Below are positions 15,139-23,027 of a stretch of DNA of 64,000 nt, one piece after another. The notes under the pieces are model-generated. The model was not told where the DNA came from, ran no database searches, and saw only the letters and a list, made by a program, of their open reading frames with translations. A program made the position numbers and the translations under genes. Origin of the DNA: Sphingomonas sp. AP4-R1 (lineage in GTDB: Bacteria > Pseudomonadota > Alphaproteobacteria > Sphingomonadales > Sphingomonadaceae); the NCBI RefSeq assembly GCF_013113735.1, contig NZ_CP053346.1, positions 4,416,001-4,480,000 on the forward strand, given 5' to 3'. Position 1 is the stretch's first letter. Each line of letters opens with the position of its first letter.

Positions 15139-15981
15139 TTACTGGAGCTGGCAGATGTCGAGGACGTTCATGTCCGTATAATCGACATTCTCGCCCGCCA
15201 TCGCCCAGATGAAGGCGTAGGACTTGGTGCCCGAGCCCATGTGGATCGACCAGGGCGGCGAGATCACGGCTTCCTCGTTCTGCATCACGATGTGGCGGGT
15301 GGCTTCGCCCTCGCCCATGAAGTGCATCACGCGATCCTTGTCGAGATTGTCCAGCTCGAAGTAGAAATAGATCTCGCTGCGGCGCTCGTGGATGTGCGGC
15401 GGCATCGTGTTCCAGACCGAGCCTTCCTTCAGCACGGTGATGCCCATCACCAGCTGCGCGCTGTCGCAGATGCCGGGGATGACGACCTGATAGATGGTGC
15501 GCTCGTTCGATTCGGCGAGGCTGCCGCGCTCCAGCGCGTTGGCGTCGGCGATCGAGAGCTTGCGCGTCGTGAACGCCTTATGCGCCGGGCACGAGGCGAG
15601 GTAGAAACGCGCGCCGTCGCCGGAGAACAGAACTTCCTTGGCGCCCATCGTCACATACAGGCTGTCCTTGTTGCCGAGGTCGAACACCTCGCCGTCCACG
15701 GTGACCTTGCCCGCGACCTTGCCGACATTGGTGATCGCCAGTTCGCGGCGCTCCAGGAACGGGTGGCCCGCGGCCGAGGCCGGCTCGGTCTGGTCGGGCA
15801 GCTTCACGGTGCCGGTGGCGACGGCGACGCCGCCGATCACGAAGCGCTCGGCATGCGTGTAGTTCAGCACGACTTCGCCGTCACGGAACAGGTCCTGGAT
15901 CAGGTAGCGATCGCGCAGTTCCTCGTTGGAGACGCACTCCATCATGTCGGGGTGCGTGCCGTAATAGGTCTTCTCGAACAT
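15139..15981 (-). CDS. kduI: 5-dehydro-4-deoxy-D-glucuronate isomerase
   Basis: A 280-residue cupin-fold isomerase that converts 5-keto-4-deoxyuronate (DKI), formed from unsaturated uronates, to DKII. The sequence shows the family's metal-site motif [17 protein letters not shown] (two histidines and a glutamate) around residues 193-209 and the C-terminal [12 protein letters not shown] with the further histidine ligand, ending in VLDICQLQ. Length and motifs fit KduI exactly. Its presence means that the organism deals with products of a polysaccharide lyase. It lies between uxaC and kduD in a minus-strand operon. Confidence 0.96.
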   Translation of the reverse strand: MFEKTYYGTHPDMMECVSNEELRDRYLIQDLFRDGEVVLNYTHAERFVIGGVAVATGTVKLPDQTEPASAAGHPFLERRELAITNVGKVAGKVTVDGEVFDLGNKDSLYVTMGAKEVLFSGDGARFYLASCPAHKAFTTRKLSIADANALERGSLAESNERTIYQVVIPGICDSAQLVMGITVLKEGSVWNTMPPHIHERRSEIYFYFELDNLDKDRVMHFMGEGEATRHIVMQNEEAVISPPWSIHMGSGTKSYAFIWAMAGENVDYTDMNVLDICQLQ

Positions 15982-16009
15982 TGTGATCTCCGGAACAGGA
16001 GTTTGAAGG

Positions 16010-17452
16010 TCAGGCCGCGCGGGCGGCGGAATCGGGAGCGTCGATGCGGTAAGCGCGGCGGACGAGGCCGTTGGTCAGCTCTTTGGCCAGCTCAACCGCC
16101 TCCCAATCCTCGATCCGATGCTCGGCGACAAGCCTTGCCAGGAAAGAACAGTCGATGCGGCGCGCCACGTCGTGCCGGGCCGGGATCGAGAGGAAGGCGC
16201 GCGTATCGTCGTTGAAGCCGACGGTGTTGTAGAAGCCCGCCGTCTCGGTCGTCATCTCGCGGAAGCGGCGCATGCCCTCGGGCGAATCGTGGAACCACCA
16301 GGACGGGCCCAGCTTCAGGCACGGATAATGGCCCGCCAGCGGCGCCAGCTCGCGCGCATAGACGCTCTCGTCCAGCGTGAAGAGGATGATCGACAGGTCG
16401 GTGTTCGTGCCGAAGCGATCCAGCAGCGGCTTCAGCGCGCGCACATATTCGGTGCGGCTGGGGATGTCGGCGCCCTTGTCGCGGCCGTGGCTCGCGAACA
16501 GGCCCGCATTGTGGTTGCGAAAGGCGCCGGGGTGGATCTGCATCACCATGCCGTCGTCGGCGGACATCGCCGCCATCTCGGTCAGCATCTGCGCGCGGAA
16601 CAGCTCGGCATCGTCCGCCGTCCACTCGCCCTTCGTCACCTTGGCGAACAGGGCCTCGGCCTCGGCCGTCGAGAGGTTGGCGGTCAGCGCGGTGGGGTGG
16701 CCATGGTCGGTCGCGGTCGCGCCGGCGGCACGGAAATCGGCGCGACGCTTGCGGTGCGCGGCGAGATAGCCCTGCCAGCTATACACATCCTCGCCGGTCA
16801 CCTCGGCGAAGGTCGCCATCGAGGCGCCGAAATTCTCATGCTCGACATCGATCACCGCATCGGGGCGATAGGTGGTGACGACGCGCCCGCCCCAGCCGGA
16901 ACGGTGGATGCGATGATGCGCCGAGAGATCGTCCTGCGGCCCCTCCGTGGTCGCGAGGAAATCGATGCGGAAGCGATCGAACAAAGCGCGTGGGCGGAAC
17001 GCCTCGCTGGCGAGCTTCTCGTTGATCCCGTCGAAATAGAGGTCCGCGGTCGACGCCTCCAGCGCCACCTCGAAGCCGAACACCTCGCCGAACACATGGT
17101 CCAGCCACATGCGCGAGGGCGTCCCCCGGAACAGATGATAGTTGCTCGCGAACAGGCGCCACGCGGCGCGCTTGTCCACGGCGGGCATGCCGCCGCGATG
17201 CGGAATGCCGAGATCGTCGAGCGCGATCCCCTGGCTGTAGAGCATGCGATAGACATAATGGTCGGGCGCCAGCAGCAGCGACTGCGCGTCCGTCCAATTC
17301 TCATTCTCCGAAAACCAGGTCGGATCGGTGTGGCCGTGCGGGCTCACGATCGGCAGGCCCGACACCTCCGCATAGAGGGTGCGCGCGATGCCCCGCATCG
17401 TGGGGTCGCTCGGGAAAAGGCGGTCCGGATGAAGTTCCAGTCGCCGTGCCAT
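16010..17452 (-). CDS. uxaC: Glucuronate/galacturonate isomerase
   Basis: First step of intracellular hexuronate catabolism: galacturonate to tagaturonate and glucuronate to fructuronate. The 480-residue product has the UxaC landmarks: [10 protein letters not shown] with metal-binding histidines near residues 37-46, a long segment ending with LARHYP-like [42 protein letters not shown], and [11 protein letters not shown]. Two ATG codons follow the AGGAGG site; the second (17452) has the better spacing, the first (17455) would add one residue. It heads the uxaC-kduI-kduD-(repeat)-kdgK-esterase series, with an ACCGGT operator 38 bases upstream of its start. Confidence 0.95.
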   Translation of the reverse strand: MARRLELHPDRLFPSDPTMRGIARTLYAEVSGLPIVSPHGHTDPTWFSENENWTDAQSLLLAPDHYVYRMLYSQGIALDDLGIPHRGGMPAVDKRAAWRLFASNYHLFRGTPSRMWLDHVFGEVFGFEVALEASTADLYFDGINEKLASEAFRPRALFDRFRIDFLATTEGPQDDLSAHHRIHRSGWGGRVVTTYRPDAVIDVEHENFGASMATFAEVTGEDVYSWQGYLAAHRKRRADFRAAGATATDHGHPTALTANLSTAEAEALFAKVTKGEWTADDAELFRAQMLTEMAAMSADDGMVMQIHPGAFRNHNAGLFASHGRDKGADIPSRTEYVRALKPLLDRFGTNTDLSIILFTLDESVYARELAPLAGHYPCLKLGPSWWFHDSPEGMRRFREMTTETAGFYNTVGFNDDTRAFLSIPARHDVARRIDCSFLARLVAEHRIEDWEAVELAKELTNGLVRRAYRIDAPDSAARAA

Positions 17453-17489
17453 CATGATCCTCCTGAGCCTGTTTTTAAGGCGTTGCGCT

Positions 17490-17503
17490 GGTAACCGGTG
17501 TCA
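17490..17503. promoter_or_regulatory. Operator-like element upstream of uxaC
   Basis: GGTAACCGGTGTCA, identical over all 14 bases to the element at 9684-9697. It lies 38 bases before the uxaC start, in a position where a bound repressor would cover the promoter or the transcription start. Confidence 0.72.
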
Positions 17504-17613
17504 GATGGGGACGCAACGTCTGTCGCGTTTCAGGACGGTGAAAGCCGTGGATTGCGGGATGGCCGGTGCCCCGTCCCCCGCTCTTCATCCCAACCGTCAT
17601 CCCGTATCCCAAA

Positions 17614-17705
17614 CGTCATCCCGGACTTGATCCGGGATCCCGCTTCTTCCTTCCTGGCCCCCGGGCACGAAGGCAGCGGGACTCCGGGCCAAGCCCGGGG
17701 TGACG
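17614..17705. repeat. Inverted repeat with GTCATCCCGG arms in the uxaC-lacI gap
   Basis: The 452-base gap between uxaC and the regulator gene holds no convincing gene. It holds the uxaC operator, this repeat (left arm CGTCATCCCGGACTTGATCC, right arm GGCCAAGCCCGGGGTGACG) and the next one. This class is widespread in alphaproteobacterial genomes. As uxaC and the regulator are read in the same direction, the repeat may work as terminator of the regulator transcript. Confidence 0.75.
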
Positions 17706-17742
17706 AAGAAGTGCAACAGGCCCTTGGGGGAGCGCCGCACGG

Positions 17743-17905
17743 ACTCCCCTCCCTGCAAGGGAGGGGTTGGGGGTGGGTGGAGAGAAGGAACAACCGACGC
17801 TCCGAACGAAGCAGCCGCCCACGCACCAACAAAAGTCAGCAAAGCGCCCGAAAGCGCCCGGCAGATAGCGACCCACCCCCGGCCCCTCCCTTCCAGGGAG
17901 GTGAG
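17743..17905. repeat. Pair of facing GGGAGGGG repeats downstream of the regulator gene
   Basis: The left copy (about 17743-17778) has CTCCCTGCAAGGGAGGGG followed by TTGGGGGTGGG; the right copy (about 17868-17905) has CCCACCCCCGGCCCCTCCC and a shorter hairpin CTCCCTTCCAGGGAGGTGAG. They face each other and the right copy touches the stop codon of the LacI-type gene. Confidence 0.7.
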
Positions 17906-17907
17906 AT

Positions 17908-18936
17908 TTACCCCCTCGGCGGCGCCACAGACCCCCTCTTCACCAGCGTCGACAGGAACAGCGAGGGTTCCTCCACCGCGTCCGGATCGTCCTCCAGCCC
18001 GGCCACCAGCTTCAGCGCCGCAGACCGTCCCATCGAGACGATCGGCCAGCGCACCGTCGTCAGCGGCGGCCAGACGTGCGCGGCCACAGGCGTATCGTCG
18101 AAGCCGATGATCGAGAGGTCGTCCGGTATCTCCAGCCCGCGCCGCCGCGCCGCATGCATCACGCCCGCCGCCATCGTGTCGCTGGAGGAGAAGATCGCGG
18201 TCGGGCGCGGCGTCAGTTCCAGCAGTCGCTCCGCCGCCACCAGCCCGGATTCGAACGTATAATCGCCCTCCGCGATCAGGCTGCGCTGGAGCGGAATGCC
18301 CGCCTCGCGCAACGCATCCTCGAAGCCCGTCCGCCGCTCCTTGGCGGAGCGGAAGCCGGTCGGCCCCGCCACCAGCCCGATCCGCCGATGCCCCTGCTCG
18401 ATCAGGTAAGATACCGCGTTCCGCACGCCCTCGCGATCGTTGGACGCCACCATCCGCGAATCCACGTCCAGCGTGACGGAGCCCATGCGGACGTAGCGGC
18501 ACCCGATCTCGTCGCAGAGCCGCGCGATCGAATCATTCTCGCTGATCGGCGGCATCAGCAGCACGCCGAACAGGCGCTGCCGCTCCAGAAAGTGCCGCAG
18601 ATCGCTCAACATGCTCTGCGCCCCGCGATTGAGCGGACGCACGACCAGCTCGAATTCGGTGCCCTGCAGCCCTTCCAGCATCCCGCGCTGCACGTTCATC
18701 ACGGTCTGCGCGTTCGGATTGTCGTGGACCAGGCCGATCAGGTAATTGCGCCGCAGCGCCAGCGCCCGCGCCTGCGGATTCGGGATATAGCCGATCTCGG
18801 CGATCACCTTCTCCACCCGCTGGCGCGTCTCTCCGTTCAGCAGCGGCGAATTGTTGATGACCCGGCTGACCGTCTTCTTGGAAACGCCCGCGATCCGCGC
18901 CACGTCATTGATCGTCGGTTGACCCGTTTTCTGCAT
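17908..18936 (-). CDS. LacI-family transcriptional regulator of the uronate locus
   Basis: A 342-residue regulator with an N-terminal helix-turn-helix (TINDVARIAGVSKKTVSRVIN at about residues 7-27) and hinge helix (IPNPQARALA), then a periplasmic-binding-protein-like sensor domain with GLVHDN, VRMGSVTLD, GHRRIGLVAGP, AIFSSSDTMAAGV and GFDDTPVAA. The gene lies between uxaC and uxaA, divergent from uxaA. An ACCGGT element lies 66 bases upstream of its own start, in the intergenic region shared with uxaA, which suggests autoregulation. It probably represses the whole locus until a uronate pathway intermediate, possibly KDG, binds. The start was set at MQKTGQPT, where the DNA-binding domain begins. 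Confidence 0.92.
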   Translation of the reverse strand: MQKTGQPTINDVARIAGVSKKTVSRVINNSPLLNGETRQRVEKVIAEIGYIPNPQARALALRRNYLIGLVHDNPNAQTVMNVQRGMLEGLQGTEFELVVRPLNRGAQSMLSDLRHFLERQRLFGVLLMPPISENDSIARLCDEIGCRYVRMGSVTLDVDSRMVASNDREGVRNAVSYLIEQGHRRIGLVAGPTGFRSAKERRTGFEDALREAGIPLQRSLIAEGDYTFESGLVAAERLLELTPRPTAIFSSSDTMAAGVMHAARRRGLEIPDDLSIIGFDDTPVAAHVWPPLTTVRWPIVSMGRSAALKLVAGLEDDPDAVEEPSLFLSTLVKRGSVAPPRG

Positions 18937-19001
18937 TCGTGTGCCCTTTAGCGACGCGCCGAAGCCCGTCAGCCTTGCGGAAACAAGCCCCCGATCGTAA
19001 T

Positions 19002-19015
19002 TGACACCGGTTGCC
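19002..19015. promoter_or_regulatory. Operator-like element in the lacI-uxaA intergenic region
   Basis: TGACACCGGTTGCC, the reverse orientation of the elements at 9684 and 17490, with 13 of 14 matching positions. It is placed 52 bases before the uxaA start and 66 bases before the regulator start and can serve both divergent genes. Confidence 0.72.
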
Positions 19016-19066
19016 GCACACAAGACCTGTCTGAAAAGACACGCATCATAGAAAGGCTTGCCCAGC

Positions 19067-20548
19067 GTGCCCGAAGCGATCCGGATCCATCCGGCGGACG
19101 ATGTCGCCACCATGCTGGCCGATGCCGCAGCAGGCGAAACCATCACCTTTCAAGGCGGAGAGCTGACCGCGCTCCAGCCGATTCCGCGCGGCCACAAGAT
19201 CGCGCTGCGCCCGATCGCGGAGGGTGAGGCCGTCCGCAAGTTCGGCGCGCCGATCGGCCATGCCACCACCGCGATCGCACCGGGCGAGCATGTCCATTCG
19301 CACAATCTGCACACCTCGCTCAGCGGCACGCTGGATTATCGGTTCGAGGCGGGCGCCCCGCCCCCGCCCGAGCCCACCGGCGAACAGGGTTTCCTCGGTT
19401 ATCGTCGCGCGGATGGCCGCGTCGGCACGCGCAACGAGATCTGGGTGCTGCCCACCGTCGGCTGCGTCGCGCGCACCGCGCAGCGCATCGCGGACAAGTC
19501 CGCCGCGCTCGCAGAAGGCCGGATCGACGGCGTCCACGCCTTCACCCACCCGTTCGGCTGCTCGCAGCTGGGGGACGATCTCGCCGGCACGCGCCATCTG
19601 CTCGCCAGCCTCGCCTGCCACCCCAATGCGGGTGGCGTGCTGATCGTCGGCCTGGGCTGCGAGGAGAATCAGATCAGCCAGCTGCTGGCCGACATTCCCG
19701 AGGAGCGCCGCGCGCTGATCCGCACCGTCACCTCGCAATTCGCCGAGGATGAAACGGCGGACGGCATCGCCGCCGTCGCCGAGCTGATCGAGATCGCCGC
19801 GCAGGCCAAGCGCGAGCGGGTCGGCCTCGAAGCGCTCGTGCTGGGCGTGAAGTGCGGCGGGTCGGACGGTCTGTCGGGCCTCACCGCCAATCCGCTCGTC
19901 GGCCGCATGAGCGATCGTGTGGCGGACGCCGGCGGCAGCGTAATCCTAACGGAAATCCCCGAAATCTTCGGTGCCGAGCATCTGCTGATGCAGCGCGCCG
20001 TCGGCGCCGAGCAGTTCGATCGCATCGGTGAACTCGTCAATCGCTTCAAGCAGGGTTTCCTCGATGCGGGCGAGCCCGTCTCCGAGAATCCGTCGCCCGG
20101 CAATGTCGCGGGTGGCATCACCACGCTGGAGGAGAAGTCCCTCGGCGCGGTGCAGAAGGGCGGCCACGCCACCGTCGTCGACGTGATCGATTATGGCGCG
20201 CGCATCAGCCGCCACGGCCTCACGTTGCTGGAGGCGCCGGGCAACGATGCCGTCTCCTCCACCGCGCTGGCGGCGGCGGGCGCGACCGTGATCCTGTTCA
20301 CCACCGGGCGCGGCACGCCGCTCGGTTTCCCCGTCCCCACCGTGAAGGTCGCGTCGAACAGTGCGCTTGCCGCGCGCAAGCCCGGCTGGATCGATTTCGA
20401 TGCGGGCGCGGTGCTGGAACAGGGCTTCCCTCCCGTGGAGGAGAAGATGCTCGATCATATCCGGGACATCGCCTCGGGCGCGGAAACCAAGGCCGAACGC
20501 AACGGCGAGCGCGAAATCGCCATCTGGAAGAGGGGCGTTACTCTGTGA
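19067..20548 (+). CDS. uxaA: Altronate dehydratase
   Basis: Dehydrates D-altronate to KDG, the galacturonate branch. The 493-residue product has the fused layout of this family: an N-terminal SAF-like domain (about residues 10-95, with HKIALRPI and VHSHNLHTS) and the large C-terminal UxaA/GarD domain with GYRRADGRVGTRNEIWVLPTVGC, THPFGCSQLGDD, GLGCEEN, KCGGSDG and SPGN. The cysteines in these motifs fit an iron-dependent site. A GTG at 19067 is chosen because GAAAGG lies ten bases upstream; a TTG nine bases earlier has too short a spacing. The stop overlaps the start of the reductase gene by four bases. Confidence 0.94.
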   Translation: MPEAIRIHPADDVATMLADAAAGETITFQGGELTALQPIPRGHKIALRPIAEGEAVRKFGAPIGHATTAIAPGEHVHSHNLHTSLSGTLDYRFEAGAPPPPEPTGEQGFLGYRRADGRVGTRNEIWVLPTVGCVARTAQRIADKSAALAEGRIDGVHAFTHPFGCSQLGDDLAGTRHLLASLACHPNAGGVLIVGLGCEENQISQLLADIPEERRALIRTVTSQFAEDETADGIAAVAELIEIAAQAKRERVGLEALVLGVKCGGSDGLSGLTANPLVGRMSDRVADAGGSVILTEIPEIFGAEHLLMQRAVGAEQFDRIGELVNRFKQGFLDAGEPVSENPSPGNVAGGITTLEEKSLGAVQKGGHATVVDVIDYGARISRHGLTLLEAPGNDAVSSTALAAAGATVILFTTGRGTPLGFPVPTVKVASNSALAARKPGWIDFDAGAVLEQGFPPVEEKMLDHIRDIASGAETKAERNGEREIAIWKRGVTL

Positions 20549-21984
20549 ATCGACTGTCCATCGGCCATCTGGCCGATCTGCCGCCTGCCATCACCACCCC
20601 GCGCCACGCTCTGCCCACGAAGACCGGCATCGTCCATTTCGGCCCCGGCGCGTTCCACCGCGCGCATCAGGCGTCCTATGTCGATACGGTGCTGGATCAG
20701 GATCCCCGCTGGGGCATCGCTGCAGTCTCGCTCCGCACCCGCGGCACGATCGCGGCGCTGGAGGAGCAGGGCGGCGCCTATACGATCGGCATCCGCGATG
20801 CCGAGCCCGGCTGGCGCGTGATCGCCGCGCACAACCGCTTCCTCGCCGCCGATGATTCCGCCGAGACGCTGGCCCTGCTCGCCTCGCCCGACGTCGGCCT
20901 CGTCAGCTCGACCGTCACCGAGAAGGGCTATTGCCTCGCGCCGGACGGCACGCTGGATGCGAACCATCCCGATATCGTCCACGATCTGGCGGGCGCCACG
21001 CCGCGCAGCCTGATCGGCTGGATCGTCGCTGGCCTCGCCGCGCGCCGCGATGCCGCCCTCGCCCCGTTCGTGCCGATGCCGTGCGACAATCTCGCCAATA
21101 ACGGCGCGAAGCTGAAGGCGGCCCTGGTTGCCTTCGCCCGGCTGCGCGATGCCGAACTCGCGCGCTGGATCGAGGGCGAGGTGCGCGTCCCCGCCACGAT
21201 GGTCGATTCGATCACGCCCGCCTCCGACGCGCCCTTCTTCGCCATGGCCGAGGCCGCGCTCGGCGTGCGCGACGATGCCGCCGTCCAGCGCGAGAGCTTC
21301 GTCCAGTGGGTGATCGAGGATATCGGCCGCCCGCTCGGCCCCGATCTCGGCGCGGCCGGCGCCACGATTACCAGCGATGTCGCGGGCTATGAGAATGCCA
21401 AGCTCCGCCTGCTCAACGGCCCCCACTCCACGCTCGCTTATGCGGGCCTGCTGCGTGGCCATGCCAGCGTGGCCGAGGCGATGGGCGATCCGGAACTGGC
21501 CGCCTTCGTCGAGGCGATGATGCGGCAGGAGATCGCCGCCGTCCTGCGCCAGGTGCCCGGCCTCGATCTCGGCGGCTACATCAGCGCCGTCCTCGCGCGC
21601 TTCCGCAATCCGGCGATCGTCCACAAGCTGGAGCAGATCGCGATGGATGGCTCGCAGAAGCTGCCCTACCGCCTCGTCGATACGCTGATCGAGGCGCGCA
21701 AGCGCGGCATGCTGCCGGAGCGGATCTGCACCGCGCTCGGCTGCTGGATCGCCTTCGCGATGCAGCGCGCGCGCGCCGGCACCACGATCGTCGATCCGCT
21801 CGGCACGGCCATTGCGGCCGCCGCATCCGACGGCGACGGCGCCACCGTCCTCGCCCGCCTCACCGGCCAGGGCATCCTGCTCCCGCCGGAAATGGCCGCC
21901 GACAGCGCCGTCACCGGAGCGATCGCGACGGCCGCCGACGCCGCCTTCGCGGGGCTCTGGGGCAGCTTCTCCACCCTCGGCTGA
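20545..21984 (+). CDS. Mannitol dehydrogenase-family oxidoreductase, tagaturonate/fructuronate reductase
   Basis: A 479-residue long-chain polyol dehydrogenase. The N-terminal Rossmann part shows IVHFGPGAFHRAHQA, SSTVTEKGY and PCDNLANNG; the C-terminal part has the catalytic-type segments DSITPAS, FVQWVIED, KLRLLNGPHSTLAYAGLL and DGSQKLPYRLVDT. This pattern belongs to the UxuB/MtlD/UxaB superfamily and is closest in feel to UxuB. As the partner gene is uxaA (altronate) and no uxuA (mannonate dehydratase) is present here, the expected reaction in this locus is tagaturonate to altronate; the superfamily does not allow a choice by eye, so no symbol is given. The GTG start overlaps the uxaA stop codon, indicating coupling. 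Confidence 0.9.
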   Translation: MNRLSIGHLADLPPAITTPRHALPTKTGIVHFGPGAFHRAHQASYVDTVLDQDPRWGIAAVSLRTRGTIAALEEQGGAYTIGIRDAEPGWRVIAAHNRFLAADDSAETLALLASPDVGLVSSTVTEKGYCLAPDGTLDANHPDIVHDLAGATPRSLIGWIVAGLAARRDAALAPFVPMPCDNLANNGAKLKAALVAFARLRDAELARWIEGEVRVPATMVDSITPASDAPFFAMAEAALGVRDDAAVQRESFVQWVIEDIGRPLGPDLGAAGATITSDVAGYENAKLRLLNGPHSTLAYAGLLRGHASVAEAMGDPELAAFVEAMMRQEIAAVLRQVPGLDLGGYISAVLARFRNPAIVHKLEQIAMDGSQKLPYRLVDTLIEARKRGMLPERICTALGCWIAFAMQRARAGTTIVDPLGTAIAAAASDGDGATVLARLTGQGILLPPEMAADSAVTGAIATAADAAFAGLWGSFSTLG

Positions 21985-22109
21985 GGCTTGTTTGACGATG
22001 CGCCTCACGGCGCATGGCGGCACCGGCCCGCTCCGGTGCCGCCTCGAAATGCGATCTTCCTCGCATTTCGCCAACAGGATCCCGGAAAACCGCGCTTCCA
22101 CACCGTTCT

Positions 22110-22123
22110 GGCGCCCGGTGTCA
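22110..22123. promoter_or_regulatory. Operator-like element, degenerate upstream site before the hydratase gene
   Basis: GGCGCCCGGTGTCA, matching 11 of 14 positions of the 9684 element. Its core lies 31 bases from the core of the better element at 22141, the same spacing as in the receptor-cupin region. Confidence 0.45.
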
Positions 22124-22140
22124 TCTCTCACGCTTGTCAA

Positions 22141-22154
22141 TGACACCGGTTTCC
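22141..22154. promoter_or_regulatory. Operator-like element upstream of the hydratase-transporter unit
   Basis: TGACACCGGTTTCC, in the orientation of the 19002 element and differing from it by one base. It lies 42 bases before the TTG start of the hydratase-like gene and would control this gene and the transporter that follows. Confidence 0.7.
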
Positions 22155-22195
22155 ACTAGTCGATCGGCCATCCCATAAGCGGAGGGGAAGCGAAG

Positions 22196-22990
22196 TTGAC
22201 GTCCCAGATCGCCGGCCAGAATCTCGATCATATCGCCCAGTCGTTCGTGGCGGCGCGCCGCTCGCGCTCGGCCCTGCTCGCCTTTCCGGGTGAGATCCCG
22301 GCGGACCTGAGCCAGGCCTATGACGTGCAGGATCGCGCGATCGCGCTCTATGCGGGCGATATCGGCGGCTGGAAGGTCGGCCGCATCAATCCGGCGATGG
22401 ACGGGATCGAGCGCCTCGCCGGCCCGATCTTCCGCGACAGCATCGTCGAGGGCACGAACGCGCCCAGCGCCATGCCCGTCTTCGGTGACGGTTTCGCCGC
22501 CGCCGAGGCCGAATTCCTCCTCCGCATCGGCACCGCGCCCGATCCCGCCAAGACGAGCTACACGATCGCCGAGGCCGCCGATCTGCTCGATGCCGTCCAT
22601 ATCGGCATCGAGATCGCCAGCTCGCCCTTTGTCGGCATCAACGAGCATGGCCCGATCGTCACCATCTCCGATTTCGGCAACAATAACGGCCTGGTCATCG
22701 GCGCCGCGATCGACAATTGGCGCGACATCGATCTGAACGCCTGGCTGGTCGAGCTGGACATCAACGGCCAGCCCATCGGCAGCAAGACCGCCGCCTCGAT
22801 GCTGGACGGCCCGATCGGCGCCGCCGCTTTCCTCTTCGGATTGATGGCCAAACGTGGCATCCCGCTCACGCCCGGACAGTGGATCTCCAGCGGTGCCGTC
22901 ACCGGCGTCCATCAGGTCGCGGTCGGGGATGCGGTCGAGGCGCGGTTCGACGGACGGCTGGTCAGCCGCTGCACGATCACCGCCCTGTAA
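22196..22990 (+). CDS. 2-keto-4-pentenoate hydratase/FAH-family protein of the uronate locus
   Basis: A 264-residue protein similar to MhpD-type hydratases: DVQDRAI near residue 43, GGWKVGRIN, AAEAEFLLRIG with the acidic residues used for metal binding, DAVHIGIEIASSPF, SDFGNNNGLVIG and the C-terminal SSGAVTGVHQVAVGDAVEARFDG. Known members add water to 2-hydroxypenta-2,4-dienoate in aromatic degradation, which has no place here. A related lyase or tautomerase step on a keto-deoxy sugar acid is possible. The start is a TTG ten bases after GGAGGGG. The gene precedes the ExuT-like transporter, and an ACCGGT element lies upstream, so it is part of the uronate regulon. Confidence 0.83.
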   Translation: MTSQIAGQNLDHIAQSFVAARRSRSALLAFPGEIPADLSQAYDVQDRAIALYAGDIGGWKVGRINPAMDGIERLAGPIFRDSIVEGTNAPSAMPVFGDGFAAAEAEFLLRIGTAPDPAKTSYTIAEAADLLDAVHIGIEIASSPFVGINEHGPIVTISDFGNNNGLVIGAAIDNWRDIDLNAWLVELDINGQPIGSKTAASMLDGPIGAAAFLFGLMAKRGIPLTPGQWISSGAVTGVHQVAVGDAVEARFDGRLVSRCTITAL

Positions 22991-23027
22991 AAAGCGGCAC
23001 GAAAAGAGAAAAAGGGAGAGAAGACCG

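Noticed and set aside
18937..19146. N-terminal extension of the LacI-type regulator by 70 residues
   Set aside because: The added part covers the operator and has no protein-like character; the DNA-binding domain begins at 18936.
20455..22146. A 563-codon minus-strand frame opposite the reductase gene
   Set aside because: Shadow without motifs; the plus strand has a complete oxidoreductase coupled to uxaA.
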